DNA of 64,000 nucleotides from Cymbidium sinense (Eukaryota > Streptophyta > Magnoliopsida > Asparagales > Orchidaceae), in the NCBI GenBank assembly GCA_021442155.1, contig CM038228.1:87560114-87624113 (forward strand), given 5' to 3'. Positions 10,670 through 21,124 of the stretch are shown in pieces. Position 1 is the stretch's first letter. Every line of letters begins with the position of its first letter. The translations under genes and the position numbers were made by a program. The notes below the pieces were generated by a model. It saw only the letters and a list, made by a program, of their open reading frames with translations, was not told the origin of the DNA and searched no databases.

Positions 10670-11350
10670 CTAACGCCTCCATCGTCTGCGTGGAATCACA
10701 CCACTCCCATGTGTATACTGATCAGGTGCACGTGGTGGACCATCACGCAGCTGATGGTGGCCCTCCAATGCAGGATCTTCAAAAGTGTGCGTAGGATAGT
10801 CCTGTGATGGGAAGAAAGGCGATTGTGACTCATAGGTAGGCTGGTACATAGAAGGACCTAGATCAGCATATGTAGATGGTACGGTGCCCCAGTCATGTTG
10901 TGGGACATCCTCTGCAGGCTCCGATCAGTAACATGGGTCACTAATATGTACCCTCAACCTCCAAGTCTCTACATAACACCTCATACCTATCTACAACTCT
11001 CAGAACTCGTGCTCATCTTTATGGCTGAAGTACGGTTGAAAGATGTCCTGAGTTGCCAAGATGTGCTCTGACTGCATGAAAAAATAGCATTTGAAATTAG
11101 CCTCAAGTAGGTATCTAACATATTAAATTTAACAAAATACTTATGTTAATACTTACATAAATGTGCTCTATAGGTGCTCTGGGATAGTAAATGGTGGGAG
11201 GATTTATCGAGGTGGCCAATAAATAGAGAGAAGCCCAAGATATGAACCAACACATGTACTAATTGATAGTCGTCAGTCTGTCCTCATCTTCATCCAAGCC
11301 TTCAACTACATAATCCCTCTGCCTCTGGGGTCATTCTTTTTCATGTTTGG
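10670..11350 (-). pseudogene. C-terminal part of a plant-mobile-domain (PMD) transposon protein
   Basis: In minus-strand reading order it shows a segment YMCWFISWASLYL, typical of the late part of PMD proteins, then a Pro/Gln/Ser-rich tail (PAEDVPQHDWG, SMYQPTYESQSPFFPS), and ends IPRRRWRR followed by TAG (plus-strand 10670-10672). There are stops and frame changes between blocks. PMD proteins, including the 'protein phosphatase 7 long form homologue' type, are commonly carried by plant MULEs. It probably belongs with the exons at 15071-15464, separated by 3.6 kb of unrelated DNA. Confidence 0.55.
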
Positions 11351-13998
11351 GTTTATGTGAGGGGACACCATACAGATCCACAAATGTACTCATTAGGATG
11401 ATCGGGTATGACATTAAGGAATATTATACTATCTCGAGAGATAAAAGTCACTATCCTATAATGGACCTAATCACCTAATAAGGACTCCTAAGGTATGATG
11501 GGTTTTCAGATATACCAGAGATTTTTTTCTCATGTAAGGGTTTATTTAAATCAAGTTCGTTAAGTTCCCTATGAAGGCAAGCCTTCATAGTTAATTACAT
11601 CTTAAGAAAAATGAATTCCTTAAGAATACTCTCAATTAAAGTAGGTGATTGTTGTCTCCAAAGAATTCAAAGATAGGACTATCAAAGGATTAGTTGTATT
11701 TTTGAAAATCAAGTGGGGGAGATCAAAAGGGAAGAGTTCTTATCAAAACCAAGGGGGATGAGTAAGGAGTGCTCATGATACTGGGAAGCCTAGTGAGCAC
11801 TTCAATCTATCCTATGATTGGGATTTATATATTTGATTTTGAGAAGACTTATTTATTTGAGTTGAATTTTTATTAGAAATCTAGGACTTATAGTTCCACA
11901 ATACAAGATTATGAAAATGCCTAAGAGATGGGGATTTATGCTTGTAGCCCGCAAAAGGAAATAGCAACCTCAAATCTTAAATCTAGGAATTTGGCGAGGA
12001 CCAAAGCATGACCTAAATCTAAGGCGGGAATGAGTATATGGTTTACCTCCACAAGAGAGGATAAATCACCTGACTGCTGAGCTTATTACTGCCTGGGGTA
12101 ACAGCCAACAAACTCTTCCTACGCTTTAAATCCATGTAGGTAAATCATATGCTTTGCAAGATGGTTAGGTTGTTATTTACTTAGAAAAGAAACTAAGTCT
12201 TTAAACTCGCTCCCTAAAAGACTAGATCATGAAGGGCATGAGTAATGACTTAAATGTAATGCAAATTTTGTCAAGTTTTATTTCATTTTTGGACTTTTAT
12301 TTTAACACAGACTATAAGATTTTGTATGCCTAAATGCATGAGAAATTGATTGTGGGCTAAATCAAGAGAGAAAGAGGTGTCTTTCCATCAAAGGCTCTTA
12401 CAGGTTAAGCCTTTATTCTCTATCACAGATGGTATCCCTCTCTTAGCAAGAGTGGAAGAATATACATTCATTCATCTAGCTAAAGGGGTTGCTAGAAATT
12501 TTATTATCATGATTTGATTCTTAGGCTTTTATGTGAGGTTATGAATTATTTTAAAATTTTAGTTATGAGTTGTTAATGGGATAGAAAATTTATTTTTATC
12601 CTAAAGCCTAATCGCATCCATGCCACACAACAATCGCCAATCATAAAGAAACTATGAAAGGCATGTTATTTCTAATGCACAAGCTAAACAAAATATCAAA
12701 TAATTTTATAAACCTATCGTAAGAATGGTGGTCGGGTGGACACTGCATAACCCAAAAGAAATGTGGGTAGCCGAGCTCTACCCTTATACATCCCTGTACA
12801 ATGAAAGAATAATTACAATTATGAAATGATAAGTGTTATGGGGGTCTTCATTCTTCATCCTCCATTCTTCACTTTTCACCTTTCATTCCTTCATTTTTGA
12901 TTTGCTCCATATCTTTCTTTCTTTCTTTTGGCTTGAGTGAGATGTAGCTTGCTCCAAAGGCATAACATAGTATATAAGACTTGGTTTACTAACCAATGTT
13001 CATCTTTAATCCTCATAACACTTTTCCTAATCCTAGTGCAAAATTTACATTAAAAGGAAGGAAATTAAATCTAGCTACACCTGCAAAATAAATATTAGCA
13101 AAACACACCAAACAACCCAAGCAGCTATAAGAATAATTTGGACTTAGCACCACACACATGGGTAACCAAGTCCACCTGTCCTAACTTGGACTATGCTTAG
13201 GGGCAAAGCAACCTATAGAGCAAAAAGTATTTATATTTTTATTACAGTGACCCCTTAAGCATAGCCCCCTACATAAAGTTAACATCAGCCTAACATTCAG
13301 GCTACGCATATACACCCTAACATCCAGTCTAAAATAATACATCACAAAACTAAACATTCATCAAATCATGCACCGCCCTAACATAAAGCTAGAAATTATG
13401 ACTTAGCCTAATGTGCATGTGTTAGAGTTTTTTGGTATGTCCTAACTAGGCTTTACAGTTATGATTTGCTAAGTGTGAGGGATTTAATTTATGAAGGGTT
13501 GATTTCTCTTTAAGTGGTTTAGTTAATTTGGAGATTTTACTTAATGTTTTCTTTTTTTCATGTAGCCTACACTCAGAAACTAAGTGTTGTAAAGAGAAGA
13601 AAGAGAGGAAGTCTCTCCTCTATCCCTACCTTAAGTAATTTTTAAGATAAGATGATTAATGAATTTCTTTTGGTGAATGGTTTATTATGTGTTTTAATTA
13701 ACCATAAGTTTATATTCATTCTAAGTAGCCCTATCCAATAAGAGAGGCATCTTAAGATTAATTAAGGTGGATTACTATTACATAACACACACTCATTCAT
13801 TTCTTTCCATCATATATACCATGCATATGAATAATCTTATACCAATACAATGTAAATGTAAATCTTAGCACACTTTGATGATGAATGCAAAAAAAAAATG
13901 TATTTTAAATTTAAATATTTCATTTGTTAATTGAATTATGAATGCATGTCTTTGTTATGTAGAAAAGAGAAATTTTTCATTCATTAGCTAAATACACA

Positions 13999-14390
13999 TT
14001 CACATGTATAAAAGTTATAAGTGAGTATGGTCATTATTTTCTACAGTAGGGGCGTAAGGTACAAGACTTACTTAGGGCTACTTAAAGCCTCGCAGCCCTG
14101 AGATGTCCAGACTGATATGCCACTTTTCTTAGATACATGTAAATGTATGAATAATATAAGGATAAGAAAATCCATGCAAAAGTTATGTTTTATTTGATTG
14201 ATTTTTTATTCTTTATTTATTGGCCACATCACACATGCATATGTATGAAAGTTTTAAGTGAGTATGGCGTCATTATTTTCTACACGAGGGGCGTAAGGTA
14301 CAAGACCTACTTAGGGCTACTTAAAGCCTCATAGCCCTGGGATGTCCAGACTAATATATCACTTTTCTCAAATACATATGAATGTACAAA
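13999..14390. repeat. Direct duplication of ~150 bp, offset 237 bp
   Basis: GTGAGTATGG occurs at 14021-14030 and 14258-14267. Both are followed by the same block, with motifs GGGGCGTAAGGTACAAGAC, TTAGGGCTACTTAAAGCCTC and GATGTCCAGACT. A TTTGATTG-containing stretch follows each copy, so the unit is about 237 bp. A tandem duplication inside the MULE. Confidence 0.85.
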
Positions 14391-14478
14391 AAGAACCAAA
14401 TGGATAAGGAATCATTCAAGAAATTATGTTTGATTTGGTTGTATGATTTACATGTGTAATATGAAAACTCTTCCTAAG

Positions 14479-14576
14479 TCTTAACATAGAGATACATAGG
14501 AATGGATTTAAGCAAGTGTTGTGTTCCTTTCAAATGAACTATACACTTGCAAATCCTATGTGAACCCATGTTAAGA
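14479..14576. repeat. Imperfect inverted repeat (hairpin) of ~100 bp
   Basis: TCTTAACATAGAGATACATA on the left pairs with CCTATGTGAACCCATGTTAA on the right, and AGCAAGTGT pairs with ACACTTGC near the loop. Arms are about 35-40 nt. It could be a small foldback element; nothing shows that it makes a small RNA. Confidence 0.6.
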
Positions 14577-15070
14577 GAAAGAAAGAGGACTTCCTAGTAC
14601 ACATAATATACTATCATCATACGCAAGCTTACAAGTATTTGTAATTAGTGTTACTTCATTTATAATCATTGATTTATAGGTTTTGAAAATAATTTTTGAT
14701 TTAGTAGTGATAATAGCCACTCATGTTCTTAATTTTAGCCAACACATGCAATTTGACATAAAGAAATATATTTTATTTAATTAATTTTCAAAAGAAATGA
14801 ATGCATGATTTCATATGACAAATAATATTTAGTGTATGGCTCCCAAATCATCTACACATATTAAATTGGTATACACATTATAGAAAATAAACTGAATAAC
14901 TACTCTGCAAGTCATACATGTGCATGCAGTAAACCATCCAGCTCATTCCTATATAATGTCACGTTCACTATTGGCATCTAGCGAACATATCGCTCGTTTC
15001 ACCTGTCCACACAACACATTAGAAACAAACATATAAGCAAAAATTTGAAATTACAGGAATTAAAATATAC

Positions 15071-15234
15071 CTTAATCCAATGTTGAGTCTCAAGATCACT
15101 CGGATATAGCACATGTAGGGTTGGCCTCCTCACATGAAGATGTTCCCAAGACCATATCTGCAGAAGGTGTAAGCAGCCAACCATATTAGCCCTGCTAGGC
15201 CTAGTAAACTCATACAACTCCCTGTACAGGTGCT
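15071..15234 (-). pseudogene. PMD transposon protein, late mobile-domain exon
   Basis: Encodes EHLYRELYEFTRP then VGCLHLLQIWSWEHLHVRRP, the GxLxLLQxWxWER signature of the plant mobile domain (aminotransferase-like, PMD family). It has a TTATTGCAG acceptor and an AAG|GTATAT donor. The reading frame needed here does not match the phase left by the preceding exon at 15321-15464, which indicates that the central PMD exons are missing. It is part of the MULE cargo. Confidence 0.65.
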
Positions 15235-15320
15235 CTGCAATAAAAAAATGATTAAGCATTAGTCAAACCAGCACTCCTGTGCAGGTGTAACGTAGAAGCT
15301 AAAATTAAAATTACACTTAC

Positions 15321-15464
15321 AGTATCGGGGTGGGCTTTGTGCCGACCACCTAAGGATGATATGCTAAGGTGGACCTCTGGAGGAGGCTGCTCTAACTGTG
15401 TGGTGTCCTCCCTAGCATGGCCCCGACGCCTACGTCTAACTGGGGGGAGGTGCTCTTCGGCCAT
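15321..15464 (-). pseudogene. PMD transposon protein, N-terminal exon
   Basis: Starts MAEEHLPPVRRRRRG after a TCAACAG acceptor and ends at HPDT with a consensus GTAAGTG donor (15320 downward). A basic, proline-rich start of this style precedes the mobile domain in plant MULE-borne PMD proteins. The expected first mobile-domain exons do not follow, so the gene is internally deleted. Confidence 0.5.
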
Positions 15465-16092
15465 CGTACCTGTTGAAAGAAACATATGTAGTAGTCAGTA
15501 TGAGGCAATTATAAAATTTAAATGAAAACTGAGCAAAGTAAGCTAAATAAGAGTACTACAACCTACCTAAAAATTCTAATAAGGAGCATAGTACATATAA
15601 ACACGTAGCTGTTGTAACTACAACAAACTTTCTACTATTGACATTGTATGGGTACAATGACCTATAGTGGTCAACTGTCTTGTATTAAACTTTGATACTT
15701 TTAGATTAAACTTTGATTTCATTCTACCTATAATCTCCTTAGGTTTCAAATCAATTTGATGTCTGATTACATGTATAATGAAGTAAGCTATGAATTTGAA
15801 ACTACATTATCGATGACCACTGTCGATCACTGCATTGATGAATCTATGGTCATCCCCAACTCTGGAGATTCTCCGGGCACCCCTAGACGCCTGCTGCTGC
15901 TACAATGCAGACGCTAATTACATCCTCTGTTATGATGTACACATATCACAGTATAGTTCTTTTGGTTTGAGGTAATTGTTTAGAATTTAACATTATTAAC
16001 TATACACCATCCAATAACAGTAAATTGAAGCCTCCTTTTACTTATGAAACACATTCCTTCAACAAGATTACCTGGGATTTCAACATTATATG

Positions 16093-16428
16093 TTAGACAT
16101 TTTCATCAGATGAACCATCGAAGTAAATATCTTTGTCCCATTCTCTAGTGATTTGACACATCCTGACGTACTCATTATTAGTAAACATTTCGCATTCACT
16201 CTCAATATTCCAGAATGAATGGTTCTTTAGTAGATCCTGACTAGCTACATTACCAACCATAGCTTCTAACCCAGGTGCACAATCATCATCACTGATATCA
16301 TGCTCAGCGTCACTACTTGAGCAACTGCTCATAATCTCGTGCACATCATCACCTGTAGCACTCTGAGACATATATGATTCCTCTGATTGATAAATAACAT
16401 TATCACTAGATCTGTAATTCCATGACAT
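16093..16428 (-). pseudogene. mudrA-like acidic N-terminal exon candidate
   Basis: A 111-codon open frame starting MSWNYRSSDNV, with an acidic Ser/Asp/Glu-rich middle (SSCSSSDAEHDISDDD) and ending WDKDIYFDGSSDENV. Acidic linkers ending in a W...F.G block precede the MuDR DNA-binding domain in plant MULE transposases, and the location inside a MULE fits. The transposase core that should follow is absent. I infer the assignment from position and style, not from a conserved catalytic motif. Confidence 0.35.
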
Positions 16429-16499
16429 ACATCAGTAACATGGCACACATCATCATGAAAAATTAACAATGCAAGTAAGGATAGATAAGTAATGTATTA

Positions 16500-16960
16500 C
16501 CTGGGAATTATTTCATCAAAGTCGCCCAGGTCATCAAGTGTGTGTGATGAAATCTATATGGTGGCATATCGACTGGCCTTAATACTAAATCAGTTGATAT
16601 GGATATAACATTAGCATCTTCGACTCACACATACAGCACTAATGTCTGACGAGAAGCTTCGTCCAGTATAACGTCACAAATTTTATCATCAGGAATAACA
16701 AACATTATAAATATGTTACCCACGGATAGTGACATGTCGAACTAACTGTGTGATGCTCTGAATCAATGTACACTTATCTCATAATTCTTTATTTCAAATC
16801 CAATAAAGTGTTGTATCTCAGAACCTTAATTGGACGATTTCGACCAACCATAGAACTTGGAATGAACTGATCATCGACACTTAGTTCGCCTCTGTAGAAT
16901 AACATCAATGAATCCAACTCTCTACTCATTCTTGACAAGCTGAGTTGAGGCGAATTAAAA
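16500..16960 (-). pseudogene. mudrA-like N-terminal pieces
   Basis: The upstream piece reads MSRELDSLMLFYRGEL then VGRNRPIKVLRYNTL (about 16946-16790). A second piece in another frame reads SVGNIFIMFVIPDDKICDV and LYV-stop-VEDANVISIS (about 16740-16560). Short 'MxLFYRGE' and 'LYVxVE' segments open many plant MULE transposase proteins. An in-frame stop and frame changes mark it as decayed. Confidence 0.35.
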
Positions 16961-17401
16961 ATCTAAAAAGTAATCAACCACATTAGGATTATGTAAATTT
17001 AAAATAGCTTGCACAAACAAATATTTTCATGAATATATTCATTTTGCATTTTATCTGTAAGGCTTAAGTCAATCATCCACCTAAGCAATAGGCCAAATGC
17101 TATTGTAGTGGAATTTTTTTGAACGCAATAGGCCTAATGCATTCCTTCACTTCAACCATCCAACTTGAATATTAATAGTATCATCTCAAAATATTTCACA
17201 ATCATTTTGAACAATAGACCTGACATATCTTAAACGTTCACAATATTTAATGACGTGATCACACAAAATTACAACACAAATCTTTAAACCACAAGCCCAA
17301 TCCCTAAACTAAACACTAAACCAAATTCTAACAATGCATGCAACCTAATCAATTACAAATGAAAAAATTATAGATTTACCGTGTGTTTATGAAGATCGGC
17401 A

Positions 17402-17695
17402 TCAATGTGCGCCATAACCATAATAAATCGGAAACTCCCCTAAAAGCAATGTCAAAGCATCCTGAAGCCAATGTTGGGTTCCTCTATTATCCAAAGATGA
17501 AGGTCGAAGCAAGGATGCTCGCCACCACGTAAAGTCGAAGGGCTTGGCGATGTCGGCCAAGGGAGCTAGGTTGTCCCAAGAATGGTCTATCGAGCTCGTG
17601 GAGGGCTGGAAGACCGATCGAGCGCAGAGAGTGGGAAGGTCGCTGTTCTGGTGACGAAACCACTGGACAAAGCCGAATGGTCGGAATTGGGCCAA
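17402..17695 (-). other. Unrecognised 97-codon open frame near the MULE right end
   Basis: Starts MAQFRPFGFVQW. No domain recognised. It lies just inside the right TIR, where 5' leader or captured sequence is expected. It is unusually GC-rich for the region. It could be captured host DNA or chance. Confidence 0.25.
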
Positions 17696-17824
17696 TCTAT
17701 CGGCCCTTTTTCATAACCTAAGTTAGGATTGCTTAATGCCTTTCAAGATTACGTAAAAAACCACTATTCCAATTCCACATCGATGGTGCCTCACCACGTC
17801 GAAGCCTACGTGGCAAGCATGTCG

Positions 17825-17921
17825 CCCGTTAAACGAGCTACTATACTTATATCTAAATTTTTTTTAAGATGCTTAAATTATTAATTACTTTTTAAACCAT
17901 ATTTATTTTAAAAATTTTGCC
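17825..17921 (-). repeat. MULE right terminal inverted repeat
   Basis: Inverted partner of 9809-9905, followed by the 9-bp target duplication at 17922-17930. Confidence 0.85.
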
Positions 17922-17930
17922 AATAAAATA

Positions 17931-18562
17931 CAAATAAGATGACATCATCTCAAACACTTGCCAAAAATTTTTAGTTCAAATAGATAAATGAGAAAAATAA
18001 AAACGAAGTTGCTCACATCTATGAGTGCACACACTTGATTAAAATACAACTAATCATCCAATAATTATAAAGCTGTTCATGCATTTTAAATATAATGGAC
18101 CTATAAACAAATATAATAATAATAAATGTGAAGCTGGACAATTTTAGGTAGTAGACATTAAAGACAATTTTTATGGGATATTTACATACATAGCACATAA
18201 TTCTTATATATTTACATATCTAGCATCTAAATTTTCATTTCTACTTACATAGCATTCAAATCTTTAATATTATATATAAAAAATAATGCCATCATTATTT
18301 TTTAAAATGACATGCACTCTTTTAGGCATAAGAAAAAATATTTTTTTATAAATATCAAAATTTAGATATGTAAATATATAAAAATTATGTGATATATATA
18401 TATATATATATATATATGTAAATTTTTCAATTTTTATTTAAATGAAGTCACCCTAAAAAGCATGCAAATATTCGCTCACCAAAAATATAAAAATATTTTG
18501 TGCATTACAAAGACATATCATCACTTTTTCAAAATAATAATAATAATAATAATAATACCGAG
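17931..18562. other. AT-rich intergenic DNA with microsatellites
   Basis: Contains a (TA)n run at about 18391-18418 and a (TAA)n run at about 18536-18556. No gene. Confidence 0.6.
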
Positions 18563-18697
18563 AGAAGAATATAAAGAATAAAATATGAATGGCTTCAAAA
18601 AGTGTTTCACATGCTTTAGCGGAGAGTCAGAAGTGTCAAACTGAAATCATATCTTCCCCAAAAAGTTTGTCATTGGCTTTGAAAAGGGAATGAACCT
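18563..18697 (+). repeat. 135-bp direct repeat flanking the L1 block, left copy
   Basis: Nearly identical to 23522-23655 (only a few differences, one a 1-bp indel). The unit contains AATGGCTTCA, CACATGCTTTAGCGG and AATCATATCTTCCCC. The pair brackets the rearranged LINE block and may be an exceptionally long target duplication or an older duplicated segment. Confidence 0.9.
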
Positions 18698-18718
18698 TCC
18701 TTTACTGTTTTGACAACT

Positions 18719-18784
18719 TTTTTTTTTTTTTTTTTGGAAAGGGTATCCACCCAACACCCCACCCATCTTGTGGGTGGGGATGTC
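18719..18784 (-). mobile_element. Short SINE-like retroposon with 12-bp target duplication
   Basis: A 66-bp insertion flanked by perfect GTTTTGACAACT copies (18707-18718 and 18785-18796). Read on the minus strand it is a ~49-bp GC-rich segment (with CCCACCCACAAGATGGGTGG) ending in a 17-A tail. Poly(A) plus a short target duplication indicates LINE-machinery retroposition. The body resembles the 3' end of a SINE, but no RNA polymerase III boxes are present, so it is a 5'-truncated copy of an unidentified family. Confidence 0.8.
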
Positions 18785-18796
18785 GTTTTGACAACT

Positions 18797-19117
18797 ATTC
18801 GATTGTACGAGTTCTTCAACACAAGAAAAGTATCTCAATATCTATTTTACTTTTGGAGCAATGATAATAAATCAGCTTCTTATGGCTCAACGGGCCGCCA
18901 ATGCACCTGAAGCCTGCCATGACAAACATATCTTTTAGGCAAAGACAGCTTTTCTTGCCACTTAACTAGTCGTATCACGTGGGGTTTCTCATTATCTTGC
19001 AGGTCATTGCCTGCCCTGGATGGAGCCTAATATGATTACTAGTTTTTTTGCTGGTAAATATTGAGCTCGTCTCTTTTTATGAAATTTTTTTGATTTTTTC
19101 CCACCCCTTTTTGCAAT
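18797..19117 (+). mobile_element. L1 3'-UTR fragment (plus orientation)
   Basis: Resembles the 3' UTR of the adjacent L1 (22830-23330): shared TTTTGGAGCAATGAT, CCGCCAATG and TGGATGGAGCCTAAT, followed by a T-rich stretch. It has no poly(A) end; it abuts the inverted endonuclease segment at about 19118. It is probably the remnant of another copy of the same L1 family or part of the same complex rearrangement. Confidence 0.6.
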
Positions 19118-19783
19118 GTTATCGCTGATAAACAGATCTATCCTGCTGATATATTTTTTGTTTGGGGTTTTATCCATTCTATGCTTTATATTTATAGGAT
19201 TATGTACTTGTTGATCGTACCAACTGAAGGCATGGCCCATGTTTTTCATTTCTAGGAGGCCTGTGTGTAAAATAAAATCATTAAAGTCAGATAATTTACT
19301 CAGTAGAGGAGTGCGGCCTCCCACCTTTTCACTAACCCTCATGATGCAGTTGAAATCTCCCATAATAACCCATGGTTCATCAATAGAGTTAGCAAGATGG
19401 CTAAGGGATTGCCAAAGATTCCTTCTACCATGATTATTATTATCAGCATAGACAAAAGAAATAAGTAGGCTAGAAGTAGTACCCGTCATTATTCTACCAT
19501 GAATGAATTGAGGATGTTTGCAAATAATAGAAAAGGAAGTCACATCCATGTTCCATTTGATCCATATACGACCATTCGGGGCATCCAAAAAATTTTCCAC
19601 ATTACCTTCATGTTTGAAGATTTCAAAGTGCTTTGTATCATTGGGACTAGAGATAGTATTATGTGATAGCTTGGTTTCAAGAAGACACATAACATCTATG
19701 TTATTAGATTTCACAAACTTTCTGCAGTCAGTGACATGAACGTCACTGTTGAAGCCTCTTACATTCCATGAGGCAATATTCAT
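19118..19783 (-). pseudogene. L1 ORF2 N-terminal part: apurinic/apyrimidinic endonuclease, inverted
   Basis: Open from MNIASWNVRGFN (19783) through the family's motifs in order: WNVRG, LLETKL, VYADNN, VIMGDFNC, and YISRIDLFIS near the end. These are the metal-binding and catalytic blocks of LINE AP endonucleases that nick the target DNA. The domain stops after the RID block. The terminal SDH motif is instead on the opposite strand at about 21137, so the domain is split by an inversion. The tail of the open frame beyond about 19118 runs into 3'-UTR-like sequence and is not real protein. Confidence 0.9.
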
Positions 19784-19789
19784 GATTGA

Positions 19790-20965
19790 CTTGATTATTT
19801 TTGAGCAAGGGGGGATCCCCCTTTTGGTCTACCTTTTCGCCTTTGGAAGGATTAATAGCAAAAGCAGTTTTAGAGGATGAAGTAGTAGCACTAGCTGTGT
19901 TTGATGTAGAATCCTTCAGATTTTGGGGCAATGAGTTGGAGAGTGATGCAAATAAGTTTTGAACAATTCCCGGTGACATGGAGGGGGCAGGAAGAGATGA
20001 TGGGTTAGGGATGCAATCATCATTATCAGCACTGGAATCAGAGCCATCAGCAGCAGATTCAAGGCTATTGGAGGGGTTTTGGATTGAGATCAGGGGCCGG
20101 GACAAGAGTAGGAGAGGTGGGGGTTATTAGTAAAGGTTTAATAGGTTGCCGGTTCCTATCTGCTAGCAAAAGGTTGTCAGGTCCAATTGGATTTGATTCT
20201 AACACGGGGCAACGGGAAAGCAGGTGGTGGCTTATAGTTGGGGGATTTAGGGCAATTTGAGGGGGAGTGAGCAAAAGTGTCACAGGCACCACATGATATT
20301 GGCTTCCATTCATAAGAGACTTGTTGAATCACTTCCCTACCATTGAGAGAGAGTTTTAGGTTTTCGGGTAGAACAGTGGTTGTGCTAATTTGGATGCTAA
20401 CCCGAGCAAACGTGAGTCTAGCCCCTTTAGCCGTGAGTGGGTCAACAAGGAGTCATCTTACTCGTTATCTTCAAAATACCCTTCTCCGACCAACAGGCAT
20501 AACGGAAGGTTAGGAAATTTAACCCATATAGGAATTTCCTTGAAATCTTCTTGCACGGGAGTGAAATCCAGTGTCCATTTTTTAAAAATGAAGGGTTTCC
20601 CCAAAATGAACCAGTCCCCCATTCAAAACCATAACAAAATCATCGGTACAGTTAAACTTAAACAAGAAGAAATCATCAGCTAGGGAAATGAGATCGACAT
20701 TACTACAGAGAGTCCAAATTTTCTTTATGGCTTGTAATAAATTGTCATAAAAAGGCCTCCTGCCCAAGGCATAACCCACAAGCATGTTACACCATTGTTT
20801 AGATCCATCGGCAATTTCCTCCTCCGAAAATGAGACTGTCTCTGAAGTTGAGGGGATGAAACTAAGGTTGAAAGTGGCTGAGGGGGGGACTTGAGATGTA
20901 AGAAGATTTTTCCAGTTTAGAGTGGAGGTGGGTTTTCCTGACGAGGGCGATGTTGCAGACTCCAT
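19790..20965 (-). pseudogene. L1 ORF1: DUF4283 and CCHC zinc-knuckle protein, frameshifted
   Basis: Starts at 20965 (MESATSPSSGKP). The DUF4283 region reads WCNMLVGYALGRRPF, then DDFFLFKFNC, and after a frameshift IPIWVKFPNLPL and LTFARVSIQIS. A zinc knuckle follows (SCGACDTFAHSPSNC, spacing C-X2-C-X4-H-X4-C) and then a Pro/Ser-rich tail. This is the standard ORF1 of plant L1 LINEs, an RNA-binding chaperone. Several frameshifts mean no intact product. It lies directly upstream of ORF2 on the same strand, as in a normal L1. The 5' UTR probably extends to about 21115. Confidence 0.85.
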
Positions 20966-21124
20966 TGCACATGGGAGAAGATAGAGGCCTTACGGCCTTG
21001 CCACCAAAAGACAAGGGCAAATATATTGCCAGCCACTCAAGAGAAGTAGAGATGGTGGCGGAGCTCGAGGGGAGATGTGGAACCCTAGCCAGACTTACCC
21101 GAAGAGGACGAGATATGGAAAGTT

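Larger units (their letters stand above)
11360..14990. other. Non-coding 3.6-kb segment separating the two PMD parts
   Basis: No reading frame of note. It contains a direct duplication (13999-14150 and 14232-14390) and a hairpin (14479-14576). It may be a long intron or a later insertion into the MULE. I found no LTR pair or target duplication that would settle this. Confidence 0.4.
9809..17921 (-). mobile_element. Mutator-like element (MULE) with plant-mobile-domain gene remnants
   Basis: The two ends are inverted copies: GGGCAAATTTTTAAAATAAG at 9809 matches the reverse complement of the right end (GGCAAAATTTTTAAAATAAA). Similarity continues for about 95 bp inward and more weakly beyond. 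A perfect 9-bp target duplication, AATAAAATA, lies at 9800-9808 and 17922-17930; both duplication length and long TIRs are typical of Mutator. Genes inside read on the minus strand: mudrA-like N-terminal pieces (16093-16960) and pieces of a plant-mobile-domain protein (15464-10670). No DDE transposase core, SWIM zinc finger or full mobile domain is visible. RTE LINE fragments sit just inside the left TIR. Confidence 0.85.

Noticed and set aside
13999..14390. LTR pair of a small retrotransposon
   Set aside because: The copies are only 237 bp apart with matching intervening sequence, so this is a tandem duplication, not LTRs with an interior.
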